Part shown: piece after piece, positions 34,825-44,082 of the stretch
How the letters are laid out: the number at the start of each line of letters is the position of its first letter
Numbering within the stretch: the first letter of the stretch is position 1
Source of the DNA: Microbispora corallina
GTDB lineage: Bacteria; Actinomycetota; Actinomycetes; Streptosporangiales; Streptosporangiaceae
NCBI RefSeq assembly: GCF_016863035.1
Contig: NZ_BOOC01000007.1
Coordinates: 153,162-217,161, forward strand
Direction of reading: 5' to 3'
DNA length: 64,000 bases
Made by a program: the position numbers and the translations under genes
The notes under the pieces: generated by a model
What the model was told of the DNA's origin: nothing
The model's input: the letters and a program-made list of their open reading frames with translations, nothing else
Databases searched by the model: none

Positions 34825-35877
34825 TTACCGCGACTCGCGCAGCATCCGGGCGGCCTCCTCGGGCAGCACGTCGTTCACGAAGGCCCCCATCGCGGACTCC
34901 GACCCGGCCAGGTACTTCAGCTTGTTCGGCGCCCGGCGGATGCTGAACAGCTGCAGGTGGAGGTGGGCCAGGTCGCGCCGGTACGTCACGGGCGCCTGGT
35001 GCCAGGCCGCGATGTACGGCATGGACACGCCGAACAGCCCGTCGAGCCGCCGCAGCACGTCGGTGTAGAGCGGCCCGAACGAGGCCCGCTCCTCCGAGGA
35101 CAGCGCCGGGATGTCGGGCACCCGGCGGTGCGGGTAGACGTGCACCTCGAACGGGTAGCGGGCGGCGGCCGGCACGAACGCCGTCCAGTGCTCGTTCGAC
35201 CCGACGACCCGCGGGCCGCGCCGCTCGGCGGCCAGCACGTCGGCGAACAGGTTGCCGCCCCGGTGGCGGGCGGCGGCGTCCAGCATCTGCCGCGTCCGGG
35301 GGGTGACGTACGGGTACGCGTAGATCTGGCCGTGGGGGTGGGGCAGCGTGATGCCGATCTCCTCGCCCCGGTTCTCGAAGCAGAAGACCTGCTCGACGCC
35401 CGGCAGCGCGGACAGCTCCGCGGTCCGGTCGGCCCACGCCTCCATCACCAGCTCGACCTGCTCGTCCGAGAGGGAGGAGAACGACGCGTCGTGGTCGGAG
35501 GTGAAGCAGACCACCTCGCAGCGGCCGATCCCGGGACGCACCTCGCTGAGGCCGCCCACCTGCTCGTACTCGCCGACGTTGAAGCTGAAGGACGGGAAGC
35601 GGTTCTCGAACACCGCCACGTCGTACGGCGAGGGGATCTCCGAGCCCGGATGGGCCGGGCAGAGCGGGCACTCGTCGGCGGAGGGCAGGTGGGTGCGGGT
35701 CTGCCGGTGCCGGGCGACCGCGACCCACTCGTCCATCAGCGGGTCGTACCGCAGCTCCGACGCGTACGGCCGCGGGGGCAGGTCGCGGGTGTCGACGGCG
35801 CTGTGGTCGGCGTCGTCGCGGAGGTCGAAGTAGATCAGCTCGCGCCCGTCGGCGAGGTGGGTGATGGTGCGCTTCAC
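34825..35877 (-). CDS. galT: Galactose-1-phosphate uridylyltransferase, 350 aa
   Basis: Leloir pathway: exchanges UMP between UDP-glucose and galactose-1-phosphate. The active-site HPHGQIYAYP motif is complete; a zinc-type CPLCPAHPG is seen near residue 70. The C-terminal half has the second HIT-like fold (HVYPHRRVPDIP, HLHLQLFSIRR). GTG 35877 overlaps the deoR-type regulator's stop by four bases (GTGA), so translation is coupled. galE and galK are not adjacent in the window. Confidence 0.95.
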   Translation of the reverse strand: MKRTITHLADGRELIYFDLRDDADHSAVDTRDLPPRPYASELRYDPLMDEWVAVARHRQTRTHLPSADECPLCPAHPGSEIPSPYDVAVFENRFPSFSFNVGEYEQVGGLSEVRPGIGRCEVVCFTSDHDASFSSLSDEQVELVMEAWADRTAELSALPGVEQVFCFENRGEEIGITLPHPHGQIYAYPYVTPRTRQMLDAAARHRGGNLFADVLAAERRGPRVVGSNEHWTAFVPAAARYPFEVHVYPHRRVPDIPALSSEERASFGPLYTDVLRRLDGLFGVSMPYIAAWHQAPVTYRRDLAHLHLQLFSIRRAPNKLKYLAGSESAMGAFVNDVLPEEAARMLRESR

Positions 35878-36677
35878 TGCGCGGCCTCCAGCGCGGCGTC
35901 GGCGGACGGGGCGACGACGACCAGGTCGCCGACGTGCTCGGCGAGCTCGGCCCGCGCCTCCTCGGGCAGGCCGGCGTCGCTGATCACCACGTGGGCCTCC
36001 TCGAGGGCGGCGATCGTGCTGATGCCGATCGTGCCCCACTTGGTGTGGTCGGCCAGCACGACGAGCTGCTGGGCGGCGGCGACGAACTCCCGGTTGGTCT
36101 CGGCCTCCAGCAGGTTGGGGGTGGTGAAGCCCGCCCTGGTGCTCATGCCGTGGACGCCCAGCATCAGCGTGTCGACGTTCAGCGACCGCACGGCGGCCAC
36201 GGCCACGGGACCCACCAGCGCGTCGGACGGCGTCCGCACACCGCCGACGAGCACGACCGTCTGGTCCGGCCGTCCGCCGCGGTGGAACACGTCCGCCACC
36301 TGCACAGAGTTGGTGATGACGGTCAGCTCGGCCACGTCGACCAGGTGGTGGGCGAGCGTCCACGTCGTGGTGCCCGCCGACAGGGCGACCGAGCTCCCGG
36401 GCCGCACGAGCTGGGCCGCGCGCCGGGCGATGGCCTCCTTCTCGGCCTGCTGGCGCACCGACTTGGCCGCGAACCCGGGCTCCTCGGTGGAGCCCGTCCC
36501 GGTCACCGTCGCGCCGCCGTGGACCTTCTCCACCAGGCCCCGCTCCGCCAGCACCTCCAGGTCCCGGCGTATGGTCATGTCTGAGACGCCGAGATCGCGC
36601 ACGAGCTCCGCGACGCGCACTCCACCGGTCCGGCGGACCCTCTCGAGGATCGCCTGCTGCCGTTGCTGGGCCAGCAT
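35874..36677 (-). CDS. DeoR family transcriptional regulator, 267 aa
   Basis: Sugar-responsive repressor. The N-terminal winged helix is canonical (QQRQQAILERVRRTGGVRVA, LVRDLGVSDMTIRRDLEVL, VEKVHGGA). The C-terminal domain has the DeoRC sugar-phosphate site (VALSAGTTTWTLAHHL, TVITNSVQVAD, VVLVGGVRTPSDALVG, LADHTKWG). AAGGAG sits 5 bases before ATG 36677. It forms an operon with galT, pointing to control of galactose metabolism, with a galactose phosphate ester as likely inducer (inference). Confidence 0.94.
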   Translation of the reverse strand: MLAQQRQQAILERVRRTGGVRVAELVRDLGVSDMTIRRDLEVLAERGLVEKVHGGATVTGTGSTEEPGFAAKSVRQQAEKEAIARRAAQLVRPGSSVALSAGTTTWTLAHHLVDVAELTVITNSVQVADVFHRGGRPDQTVVLVGGVRTPSDALVGPVAVAAVRSLNVDTLMLGVHGMSTRAGFTTPNLLEAETNREFVAAAQQLVVLADHTKWGTIGISTIAALEEAHVVISDAGLPEEARAELAEHVGDLVVVAPSADAALEAAQ

Positions 36678-36691
36678 CCACCCACTCCTTA

Positions 36692-36708
36692 TCAACAAGT
36701 TTCAACAA
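36692..36708. promoter_or_regulatory. Direct repeat operator for the DeoR-type repressor
   Basis: TCAACAA occurs at 36692-36698 and 36702-36708, one helical turn apart, in an AT-rich stretch just upstream of the deoR-type gene. DeoR-family proteins commonly bind such short TTTGTTGA-like direct repeats. It would autoregulate the galT operon and could affect the divergent bL37-like gene. Confidence 0.55.
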
Positions 36709-36871
36709 ATTATGTCATAAGCTGCGAGTGGTCATGTTGAGACATGGTGAAGGGATGCGCACCACGATCTGTACAGGCGGTGCGCAATGGTTCGTCCTTC
36801 TCCCTTGTACGGCATGGACCCTCAGGAGGACAGTGGGCGAAAGCCGTACTCCACCGGAAGGACGGTCGGCC

Positions 36872-36949
36872 ATGGGGAAGCGCGCGCGCAAGTCGAAGGC
36901 CCGCAAGAAGAAGAAGGCCAACCACGGCAAGCGGCCCACGGGGCGTTAG
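36872..36949 (+). CDS. 25-residue bL37-like ribosomal protein
   Basis: Very basic peptide beginning MGKRARKSKARKKKKANHG and ending KRPTGR. The ANHGKRP signature and the size match bL37, the small actinobacterial 50S protein first seen in mycobacterial ribosome structures (about 24 residues). GGAAGGAC ends 9 bases before ATG 36872. It stands alone, convergent with the TIGR03086-type gene (7 bp between stops). Such genes are usually missed in annotation because of their length. Confidence 0.7.
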   Translation: MGKRARKSKARKKKKANHGKRPTGR

Positions 36950-36956
36950 CGGCCCG

Positions 36957-37547
36957 TCAGGGCGTTCTGCCCCAGGCGACGAGCAGGCGCGTCTGCTCGT
37001 CGGCGTCCTCCGGAAGTGCCTGCTCGGCGTCCTCCGGGAGCCCCTGCTCGTCGCCCATCACCCCGGCCAGGCGGTAGCCCTCCCGCGCCTGCGCGAACCA
37101 TTCGGCGCACTTCGCCACCAGATCGGGCTCCAGCCGCTCCGGGCCGCCGATCGCACGTGCCAGGTCCCAGGTGTGGATCAGCGCGTCGGCGAACAACTCG
37201 GTGATGTACTCCTCCCCCGTCACGTCGCCGAACGACAGGTGGGTCGCGGCGGTCAGCGCCCCCTCGGCGTACACCGCCTGGACGGCGCCCTGGGCCGAGA
37301 CCTCGAACGCCTTGACCGGGTCGGCCCCGAGCACGTCGCCCTCGAAGGTCTCGCCCATCTCCGCCATCCTCCGGCCGGCCAGCAGCTCCGGGGCCCACAG
37401 GTTCTCCGTGACGAGGTGGTTCACGAGCCCGCGGACGTCCCAGTCCACGCAGGGTGTCGGCAGCTCCCACTGGTCGTCCCGTACGAGGTGGAGCCGGTTA
37501 CCGAAGCCGTCGAGCGCCCGACGGTACGCATCACGGATGTCGATCAT
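36957..37547 (-). CDS. TIGR03086-type DinB-fold metal-binding protein, 196 aa
   Basis: Mycothiol maleylpyruvate isomerase-like four-helix protein. Typical segments are LPTPCVDWDVRGLVNHLVTE (first metal His), FADALIHTWDLARAIG (second His with Asp) and a C-terminal acid-rich repeat (EDAEQALPEDADEQ). ATG 37547 follows GAGGAGGGGAA. Family members bind zinc or nickel; some transfer mycothiol. Substrate unknown. Confidence 0.88.
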   Translation of the reverse strand: MIDIRDAYRRALDGFGNRLHLVRDDQWELPTPCVDWDVRGLVNHLVTENLWAPELLAGRRMAEMGETFEGDVLGADPVKAFEVSAQGAVQAVYAEGALTAATHLSFGDVTGEEYITELFADALIHTWDLARAIGGPERLEPDLVAKCAEWFAQAREGYRLAGVMGDEQGLPEDAEQALPEDADEQTRLLVAWGRTP

Positions 37548-37635
37548 TTCCCCTCCTCGCAAAGGAGTTCCCCCTTCGACCGTATCTCTTCCGATGATCT
37601 GGTCATACATGGTCATCCAGGGGGACGTCAGGGGG

Positions 37636-39369
37636 TCAGGGCAGATGCTGCTCCACCCAGACGATCTTTCCGTACGCCGTGGGGCGGGTGCCCCAGCGGT
37701 AGGCGAACCGCTTGATGAGCTGGAGCCCGCGGCCGGTGTCCTCGTCGGCCGTGGCCCACCGGGGGGCCGGGGTGGCCGGCGAGCCGTCGGCGACCTCGCA
37801 CACCAGCGTCCGCCCGCGCAGCAGCCGCAGCTCGATCGGCGGCCAGCCGTGCTTGAGCGCGTTGGTGACCAGCTCGCTCACGATGAGCTGGGTGCTGTCG
37901 GCGAGCGCGCCCAGGCCCCAACTGCCGAGCGTGGAACGGACGAACCTCCGGGCGTGCGCCACGAAGCGGGGGTCGGCCGGCAGCGGGCACGACGCGATCT
38001 CGTCCGGGTCGAGCTCCCGCACCCGGGCCACCAGCAGCGCGATGTCGTCACGCTCGTGGCCCGACCGCTGGCCGCTGATGATCACGTCGCACATGTCCTC
38101 CAGGTCCTCGACGCGGCCGGCCAGCAGGCGGCGCAGCGCCATGATCCCGGAGTCGAGGTCCCGCTCGCGGCTCTCCACCAGGCCGTCGGTGTACAGGGCC
38201 AGCACGCTGCCGGCCGGGAGGATCATCTCCCGCGACTCCAGCGGCTCGCTGCCGATGCCGAGCGGCAGCCCGGACGGCAGGTCGATGATCTGGGTGGAGC
38301 GGTCCGGGTGGAGGAGCACGGGCGGCACGTGCCCGGCCCGCGAGAGCGCGCAGGCGCGGGTCACCGGGTCGTAGACCGCGTAGATGCACGTCGCGATCTG
38401 GGTCGGGTCGAGGTCCTGGCTCATCAGGTTGAGCCGGAACAGCACCTCCTCGGGCGGCAGGTCGAGGCTCGCCAGCGTACGTGCCGCCGTCCTGAGTTGG
38501 CCCATCGTCGCCGCGGCCCGTGTCCCGTGGCCCATGACGTCCCCCACCACGAGGGCCGTGCGGCAGCCGGGCAGCGGGATCACGTCGTACCAGTCGCCGC
38601 CCACGCCCATCAGGTCGCTCGCCGGCAGGTAACGCGAGGCGATGTCCATGCCGAGCGGCTGCGGCAGGTCGGCCGGCAGGAGGCTGCTCTGCAGGGTGAG
38701 CGCGGTGCGCCGCTCCCTCGTGTACAGGCGGGCGTTGTCGATGCAGATCGCCGCCCGCGCCGCCAGGTCCTCGGCCACCGTGACGTCGGGCTCCTCGAAC
38801 GGCTGGGTGCGCGGGCGCCGCACGAACACCGCGCAGCCGAGCACCCGCCCCCGCGCCCGCAGCGGGACCGCGAGGAAGGACGACTCGGTGAGCAACTCGG
38901 CCACCGCGTCCTCCCGGTCGACACTCGCCCCGATGACGCGGGCGTTCTCCTTGTCCAGCACCGGGTACATCAGCGGCTTCCCGCTCGCCATGCACTGCGC
39001 GTGCGGCATCTCCGCGGGGTAGACCGTCACCTCGTCGATCGGGAACGCGTCGATCCAGGGCTGCGGGCTCTCGTGCGCGATGCCGAGGGCGACCCGGCGG
39101 ACGAGCGTCGTGCCGTCCACCGGCCGGGAGGAGATCTCGCCGTCGATCACCAGCCGGTCCTGCACCATCACCGCCGCGGCGTCCGCGAAGCGCGGCACGG
39201 CCACATCCATAAGCTCCCGGCTGGTCTCCGCCAGGTCGAGCGTGGTGCCGATCCTGCGGGTGGCCTCGTTCAGGAACGCCAGCCGTTCATGCGCGGACGC
39301 GGCGCTGCTGCGGCGCCACTCCGCCCGGTGCCCCGGGGCGGGATCCTTGATGACGCAGTTCCGGTTCAA
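37636..39369 (-). CDS. GAF-SpoIIE-HATPase signalling protein, 577 aa
   Basis: Multi-domain stress signalling protein. Residues 30-200 form a GAF-like sensor (LAFLNEATRRIGTTLDL, FLAVPLRARGRVLGCAVFVR); 220-430 a SpoIIE/PP2C phosphatase (GVGGDWYDVIPL, LVVGDVMGHGTRAAATMG, LALYTDGLVESR, RDDIALLVARV); 445-577 a HATPase anti-sigma-type domain (IVSELVTNALKHG, DTGRGLQLIKRFA). It thus has both phosphatase and kinase halves of a partner-switching module in one chain. The start is probably TTG 39369, with GGAG 7 bases ahead. No sigma factor is next to it. Confidence 0.93.
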   Translation of the reverse strand: MNRNCVIKDPAPGHRAEWRRSSAASAHERLAFLNEATRRIGTTLDLAETSRELMDVAVPRFADAAAVMVQDRLVIDGEISSRPVDGTTLVRRVALGIAHESPQPWIDAFPIDEVTVYPAEMPHAQCMASGKPLMYPVLDKENARVIGASVDREDAVAELLTESSFLAVPLRARGRVLGCAVFVRRPRTQPFEEPDVTVAEDLAARAAICIDNARLYTRERRTALTLQSSLLPADLPQPLGMDIASRYLPASDLMGVGGDWYDVIPLPGCRTALVVGDVMGHGTRAAATMGQLRTAARTLASLDLPPEEVLFRLNLMSQDLDPTQIATCIYAVYDPVTRACALSRAGHVPPVLLHPDRSTQIIDLPSGLPLGIGSEPLESREMILPAGSVLALYTDGLVESRERDLDSGIMALRRLLAGRVEDLEDMCDVIISGQRSGHERDDIALLVARVRELDPDEIASCPLPADPRFVAHARRFVRSTLGSWGLGALADSTQLIVSELVTNALKHGWPPIELRLLRGRTLVCEVADGSPATPAPRWATADEDTGRGLQLIKRFAYRWGTRPTAYGKIVWVEQHLP

Positions 39370-39540
39370 CGGTTTCTCCGGCGAGAGCGGATGGTGTCCC
39401 CGAATCGTATGAAGGTGATACCTCGCATTTCAGCCGTTTGACAGGAGTGCGTAGAGCGCGCGTTTCGTAGACGTGTGGAATCCGCGTGATGGTGAGGGGC
39501 ACGTCCTACCCGTCACACAGGGGACGAAACAGACCAGGGG

Positions 39541-40899
39541 CTACACGCCGGGCAGGTCGGCGAGAGCGGAGTCGATGCGCTCCTGGGGCAGCGCGAAGTC
39601 CTCCAGGCGTCCCGCGAGGTGCCGCTCGTACGCCGGCAGGTCGAAGTGGCCGTGGCCGCACAACGCGGTCACGATGACCTTCTCCTCGCCGGACTCCGCG
39701 CACCGCTGGGCCTCCGCGATCGTCACCGCCAGGGCGTGGGACGGCTCGGGCGCCGGGAGGATGCCCTCCGTCCTCGCGAAGCGCACCCCCGCCTCGAAGC
39801 ACGCGCTCTGGCTCACGGCCTCCGCCTCGATCATCCCCAGCTCGTGGATGTGCGACAGCAGCGGCGACATCCCGTGGTAGCGCAGGCCGCCGGCGTGGAT
39901 GGGGTCGGGCACGAAGCGGTGGCCGAGCGTGTGCATCTTCATCAGCGGCGTGAACCCCGCCGTGTCGCCGAAGTCGTACGCGTACGTCCCGCGCGTGAAC
40001 GAGGGGCAGGCGGCCGGCTCGACCGCGCGCAGCACGGGGTCCATCCGGCCGGCCAGCCTCTCCCTGAGGAAGGGGAACGCCAGCCCGGCGAAGTTCGACC
40101 CGCCGCCCGTGCAGCCGACGACGACGTCGGGCGTCTCGCCCAGGAGGGCGAGCTGCTCCAGGGCCTCCTCGCCGATGACGGTCTGGTGCAGCAGGACGTG
40201 GTTGAGCACCGAGCCCAGGGCGTAGCGGGTGTCGTCGGCCGCGCCCGCCGCCTCGACCGCCTCGCTGATCGCGATGCCGAGGGAGCCGGAGCAGCCGGGG
40301 TCGTCGGTGAGGATCCGGCACCCCGACGTGGTCACCGCCGACGGGCTGGCGTGCACGGTCGCGCCGTACACCTTCATCAGCGACCTGCGGTACGGCTTCT
40401 GGTCGTACGACGCCCGGACCATCCAGATCTCGCAGGCCAGGCCGTACTGGGCACAGGCGAACGCGAGCGCGGAGCCCCACTGGCCGGCACCCGTCTCGGT
40501 GGTCAGCCGCCGCACGCCCTCCCGGGCGTTGTAGTACGCCTGAGGGACGGCGGTGTTCGGCTTGTGGGAGCCCGACGGGCTGCCTCCCTCGTACTTGTAG
40601 TAGATCCTCGCCGGGGTGCCCAGGCTCTTCTCCAGGCGGCGGGCGCGGATCAGCGGCGTCGGCCGCCACAGGCGGTAGACGTCGAGGACGCTCTCGGGCA
40701 CCGGGACGAACCGGTCCTCGCTCATCTCCTGCGCGATCAGCTCCATGGGGAACAGCGCGGCGAGGTCGTCGGGGGCCACCGGCTCCAGGGTGGCCGGGTG
40801 GAGCGGCGGCGGGGGAGGAGCCGGCAGGTCGGGCAGGATGTTGTACCAGTTCCGGGGGATCCGGGACTCGTCGAGAAGGATCCTCGTCGGCTCGCTCAC
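39541..40899 (-). CDS. TrpB2-type tryptophan synthase beta-like PLP enzyme, 452 aa
   Basis: Pyridoxal-phosphate enzyme condensing indole with serine. The PLP lysine is in [13 protein letters not shown]; the phosphate loop is [14 protein letters not shown]; the C-terminal part is typical of TrpB2 ([14 protein letters not shown]). The long N-terminal arm ([11 protein letters not shown]) and the 450-residue length separate it from the classical TrpB1 of the trp operon. GTG 40899 has GGAGG five bases before it. No trpA is adjacent, as is usual for TrpB2, which can scavenge indole. Confidence 0.9.
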   Translation of the reverse strand: MSEPTRILLDESRIPRNWYNILPDLPAPPPPPLHPATLEPVAPDDLAALFPMELIAQEMSEDRFVPVPESVLDVYRLWRPTPLIRARRLEKSLGTPARIYYKYEGGSPSGSHKPNTAVPQAYYNAREGVRRLTTETGAGQWGSALAFACAQYGLACEIWMVRASYDQKPYRRSLMKVYGATVHASPSAVTTSGCRILTDDPGCSGSLGIAISEAVEAAGAADDTRYALGSVLNHVLLHQTVIGEEALEQLALLGETPDVVVGCTGGGSNFAGLAFPFLRERLAGRMDPVLRAVEPAACPSFTRGTYAYDFGDTAGFTPLMKMHTLGHRFVPDPIHAGGLRYHGMSPLLSHIHELGMIEAEAVSQSACFEAGVRFARTEGILPAPEPSHALAVTIAEAQRCAESGEEKVIVTALCGHGHFDLPAYERHLAGRLEDFALPQERIDSALADLPGV

Positions 40900-40999
40900 C
40901 GCGCCCTCCACTCCTGGCCGCCCGCCACTTCCAGTCTCCGCGCGGCGGGGCCGTCGGGAAAGGCCCCGTTCTGAGGTATGCGTTTGGGGGCGGCCGGGC

Positions 41000-41506
41000 T
41001 CAGACGGTCCCGCCGGACCGCCAGTAGAAGCCGTTCTCCCGGCTGAGGAACCTCTCGTCCACCAGATGGCGGCGCAGGGCCGCGTGATCGTCGTGAAAGG
41101 CCCGCAGGACGACGTCCACGTCCTTCTCCGCGTAGCGGACGCCCGGCTCGAAGAGCCCGGCGATGTAGTCGAGCACCACCAGGCGCTTGCTCCGCTTCGC
41201 GGGGATGGAGACCAGCCGCCCGTCGACCAGGAAGGTGTCGAGCAGCGTCGGCCGTTCGGACGGGATCTCCTTGAGCAGCTCCCGGAACCTCTCCGGCCGC
41301 GCCCGCCAGCCGCCCTCCTCCCGTACGGCGAGACCGCCGCGGGCCAGCCGGGTCAGCGCCTGCTCGGCCTCCTCGGGCTCCAGGCCGGCGGCCTCGGCGG
41401 GCGGCGCGTCCGGCCGCAGGACGAGAGAGGCGAACACGCGGAGCGTGTCCTCCTGGCCGAGCAGCCCGAGGACACGCGACACATCCTTGCCGATCACCCT
41501 TGCCAC
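41000..41506 (-). CDS. DUF2087 family regulator-like protein, 168 aa
   Basis: The C-terminal half is the DUF2087 domain ([60 protein letters not shown]). The N-terminal half reads as a winged helix ([40 protein letters not shown]), so it is likely a DNA-binding regulator. The start GTG 41506 has no strong ribosome-binding site. Stands alone between the trpB2-type gene and the VOC gene. Confidence 0.87.
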   Translation of the reverse strand: MARVIGKDVSRVLGLLGQEDTLRVFASLVLRPDAPPAEAAGLEPEEAEQALTRLARGGLAVREEGGWRARPERFRELLKEIPSERPTLLDTFLVDGRLVSIPAKRSKRLVVLDYIAGLFEPGVRYAEKDVDVVLRAFHDDHAALRRHLVDERFLSRENGFYWRSGGTV

Positions 41507-41597
41507 GCTACCGGCGGGCGCAAGCGGTTTGCCGCCGCGAGGTTTGTAACCTCGGAGGAGAAGGGCTCACCGGATCCGACCACATCCTGGAGGTCCC

Positions 41598-41981
41598 GTG
41601 ACCGCGCGGCTCGACCACACCATCGTGCACAGCTCCGACCGGTTCGCCTCGGCCCGGTTCCTCACCGCACTCCTCGGCGCGCCCGACCCCGGGTCCTTCG
41701 GCCCGTTCGCCACGGTCCCGCTCGCCAATGGCGTGACGGTGGACTTCGCCGACTCCCTCGTCGAGCCCGGCCGCATCGTCATGCAGCATCTGGCGTTCCT
41801 GGTCTCGGAGGAGGAGTTCGACGAGATCTACGGCAGGATCAGGGAGGGCGGCATGGACCACTGGGCGGACCCCGCCCACCGGGAGCCCCGGCAGATCAAC
41901 CACCGCCACCACGGCCGCGGCGTCTACGTCGACGACCCCGACGGCCACTCCATCGAGTTCCTCACCCATCCGTACGAGTGA
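41598..41981 (+). CDS. VOC family (glyoxalase-like) protein, 127 aa
   Basis: Single beta-alpha-beta-beta-beta pair protein of the vicinal-oxygen-chelate fold. The likely metal ligands lie in RLDHTIVHSSD (His), MQHLAFLV (His) and HSIEFLTHPYE (Glu). GTG 41598 follows GGAGGTCCC. It could be a resistance protein or a small dioxygenase; no substrate can be predicted. Convergent with the XRE gene at 42003. Confidence 0.88.
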   Translation: MTARLDHTIVHSSDRFASARFLTALLGAPDPGSFGPFATVPLANGVTVDFADSLVEPGRIVMQHLAFLVSEEEFDEIYGRIREGGMDHWADPAHREPRQINHRHHGRGVYVDDPDGHSIEFLTHPYE

Positions 41982-42002
41982 CCTGACCGTACGGTACGTG
42001 TG

Positions 42003-42851
42003 TCAGCGGGACGACGATCCGCCTGACCGGTCCACGAGGGGCGTCATCGCCCTCAGCTCGGCCAGCGCCCTCTCGGAGGGACTGCCCGGCTCCGCCTGAG
42101 CCGTGAACAGGCGCTGACCGGGGGCGCCGTCGATGGAGAACGACTCATGCCAGAGTGTCATATCACCGACAAGGGAATGGCGCAGGCGAACGATGTCGCG
42201 ACGCCTGACACGCACGTCGTGACGGGCCCACATCTGCCGGAAGGCCTCGCTCTCCTCCGAGAGCTCCTTGACCAGGCCGACCAGGGACGGATCTCCGTGG
42301 TCCGCCCCCACGGCGGCGCGCATGTGGGCGACCATGGCACGCGCCTCCTCCTCCCAGTCCACCCAGAGGTCCCTCGACGCCGGGTCGAGGAAGTACATCC
42401 GCATGACGTTGTCGGTGTGCTCCAGCCCCATGGTGAGACCCGCCCACAGCGAGTTGTGGGCCAGCACGTCCGTCCGGCGGTTCAACACCACGGAGAGGAC
42501 GTCGTCCCACCGGTTCATCAGCCGCAGCACCTGCGGACTGACCCGGTCGTCGCCGCCGTCGACCCCGGATGCGCGCGCCCGGGGTCGGGCGAGCTCGTGG
42601 AGATGATCGGCCGCGTCGGTGTCGAGGCGGAGCGCGCGGGCCAGGGCGTCGAGCACCTGATCGGACGGGCGGCGTTCCCTGCCCTGCTCCAGCCGCGTGT
42701 AGTAGTCCACGCTGACGCCGGTCAGGACCGCCACCTCGTCACGGCGCAGTCCCGGTGTCCGGCGTTGCTGGACGCCATGCGGCAAGCCCACCTCGGCCGG
42801 GGAGATGATCTGTCGCCGGGCGCGGAGGAAGTCGCCGAGAGGGTTCTGCAT
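42003..42851 (-). CDS. XRE regulator with MmyB-like sensor domain, 282 aa
   Basis: Residues 1-75 are an XRE HTH of the short-chain-dehydrogenase-linked type (MQNPLGDFLRARRQ, TPGLRRDEVAVLTGVSVDYYTRLEQG). Residues 100-270 are an MmyB-like PAS ligand-binding domain (LNRRTDVLAHNSLWAGLT, YFLDPASRDLWVDW), thought to bind fatty acids or similar. ATG 42851 gives the usual start. It is next to, and in the same orientation as, the FAD monooxygenase gene 51 bp upstream of it in transcription, and may be read through from it. Confidence 0.9.
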   Translation of the reverse strand: MQNPLGDFLRARRQIISPAEVGLPHGVQQRRTPGLRRDEVAVLTGVSVDYYTRLEQGRERRPSDQVLDALARALRLDTDAADHLHELARPRARASGVDGGDDRVSPQVLRLMNRWDDVLSVVLNRRTDVLAHNSLWAGLTMGLEHTDNVMRMYFLDPASRDLWVDWEEEARAMVAHMRAAVGADHGDPSLVGLVKELSEESEAFRQMWARHDVRVRRRDIVRLRHSLVGDMTLWHESFSIDGAPGQRLFTAQAEPGSPSERALAELRAMTPLVDRSGGSSSR

Positions 42852-42902
42852 GCTCGACAGGGTAAGAATTCGCAGGTAAAGGGGCAAAAGACGGCCCCTT
42901 GG

Positions 42903-44006
42903 TCAGGCGGCGCGGGCGCGCGAGACGACCGACAGCAGGCGCGTGCCGGCGTTCCGGGCGGCGATGCCGTACCTGGTCGCCGGGATGAGCAGCCGAGACG
43001 CCGGGGCGACGAAGCGCTGCTTGGGCCCGGTCAGCAGGCGGTGCCGGGCCTCGTAGGCGCGGAAGGCCGCGATGTGATCGTCCCGGTGCGCGGCCAGCGC
43101 GTCGGCCAGGGTCGCGGCTCCGGCGATGGCCAGGGTGGACCCGTCACCGAAGAGCGAGACACAGGACGCCGCGTCGCCGAGCAGGGCGATCCGCCCGGTC
43201 GACCAGCTCTCGAGACGTACCCGGCTGACGGAGTCGAAGAAGAGGTCGTCCGCCTGCGGAACCTGTTCAAGCAGCTCCGGGATACGCCAGGCGCCGCCGG
43301 CGAAGGCGCCGGCGAGCAGCCGCTTGTGCTGGGCCGTGTCACGGTGGTCGAAACCGGGCACGGCGGGACTGCGGAAGAAGAACGCGGCGCCGCCCTGACC
43401 GGTGCCGGGGTGCAGGGCGACGGCCCGGCCGGGGGAGTTGTACACGACCACCTCGTGCGGGTCGAGGGCGAGACCGGGCAGGGGCAGGGTGGCCACGTAC
43501 ATGCCCAGATGGTCGGCGTATCGCTCCTCCGGGCCGAAGGCCAGGCGGCGGACCGCCGAGTGCAGCCCGTCGGCGCCGACGACCAGGTCGAAACGGCGGG
43601 GTGCGGCGTTCTCGAAGGTGACATCCACGCCGCCGGGGTCCTGCCGCAAGGCGGTGACGGTGTCGTCGTACAGGCACTCGACGGCCACCGTCGAGGACAG
43701 GACCCGGGCCAGGTCGGCGCGGGGCAGCTCGATGTCGTCGGACGGCATGCGCATGCCGCCGACCCGCCTGCCGCGGCCGTCGACGAAGGTCAGCCGGGTC
43801 ACGCGGGTCGCCGCGGCACGCAGCCGGGGCAGGACGCCCATGCGCTCGACGACCTCACGGGCGGGACCGCGCACGTCGACGGGGCTGCCGCTGGACCGCT
43901 GGCCGTGGGCGCGCTCCACGACGGTGGGCTCGAACCCGTGGCGGGTGAGCCAGTAGGCGAGGGTGCTTCCGGCGATGCCGGCTCCTGAGATCAGCACGGT
44001 CTTCAT
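42903..44006 (-). CDS. FAD-dependent monooxygenase (PHBH-fold), 367 aa
   Basis: Flavoprotein hydroxylase. The Rossmann GxGxxG is at the start (VLISGAGIAGSTLAYWLTRHG), the DG motif is LVVGADGLHSAVRR, and the GD motif is IALLGDAASCVSLFGDGST. Such enzymes hydroxylate aromatics or antibiotics (tetracycline-inactivating enzymes belong to this fold). ATG 44006 sits at the divergent promoter shared with the TetR gene, which probably represses it. Confidence 0.92.
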   Translation of the reverse strand: MKTVLISGAGIAGSTLAYWLTRHGFEPTVVERAHGQRSSGSPVDVRGPAREVVERMGVLPRLRAAATRVTRLTFVDGRGRRVGGMRMPSDDIELPRADLARVLSSTVAVECLYDDTVTALRQDPGGVDVTFENAAPRRFDLVVGADGLHSAVRRLAFGPEERYADHLGMYVATLPLPGLALDPHEVVVYNSPGRAVALHPGTGQGGAAFFFRSPAVPGFDHRDTAQHKRLLAGAFAGGAWRIPELLEQVPQADDLFFDSVSRVRLESWSTGRIALLGDAASCVSLFGDGSTLAIAGAATLADALAAHRDDHIAAFRAYEARHRLLTGPKQRFVAPASRLLIPATRYGIAARNAGTRLLSVVSRARAA

Positions 44007-44022
44007 GCTTCGGACGATAGAT

Positions 44023-44050
44023 GCATTCAGTGCAGTATTGCAATGAGTGC
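44023..44050. promoter_or_regulatory. 28-bp imperfect palindrome, candidate TetR operator
   Basis: Centred in the 76-bp gap between the monooxygenase and TetR genes. It starts GCATTCAGTGCAGT and continues ATTGCAATGAGTGC; 11 of 14 positions pair across the dyad. Size and position fit a TetR dimer site controlling both genes. Confidence 0.6.
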
Positions 44051-44082
44051 CGTTCGGCATTCCATGCGGTAACATCGGCGGC

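Noticed and set aside
39541..40899. Member of a tryptophan biosynthesis operon
   Set aside because: No trpA, trpC or trpE nearby, and length and motifs are of the stand-alone TrpB2 type.
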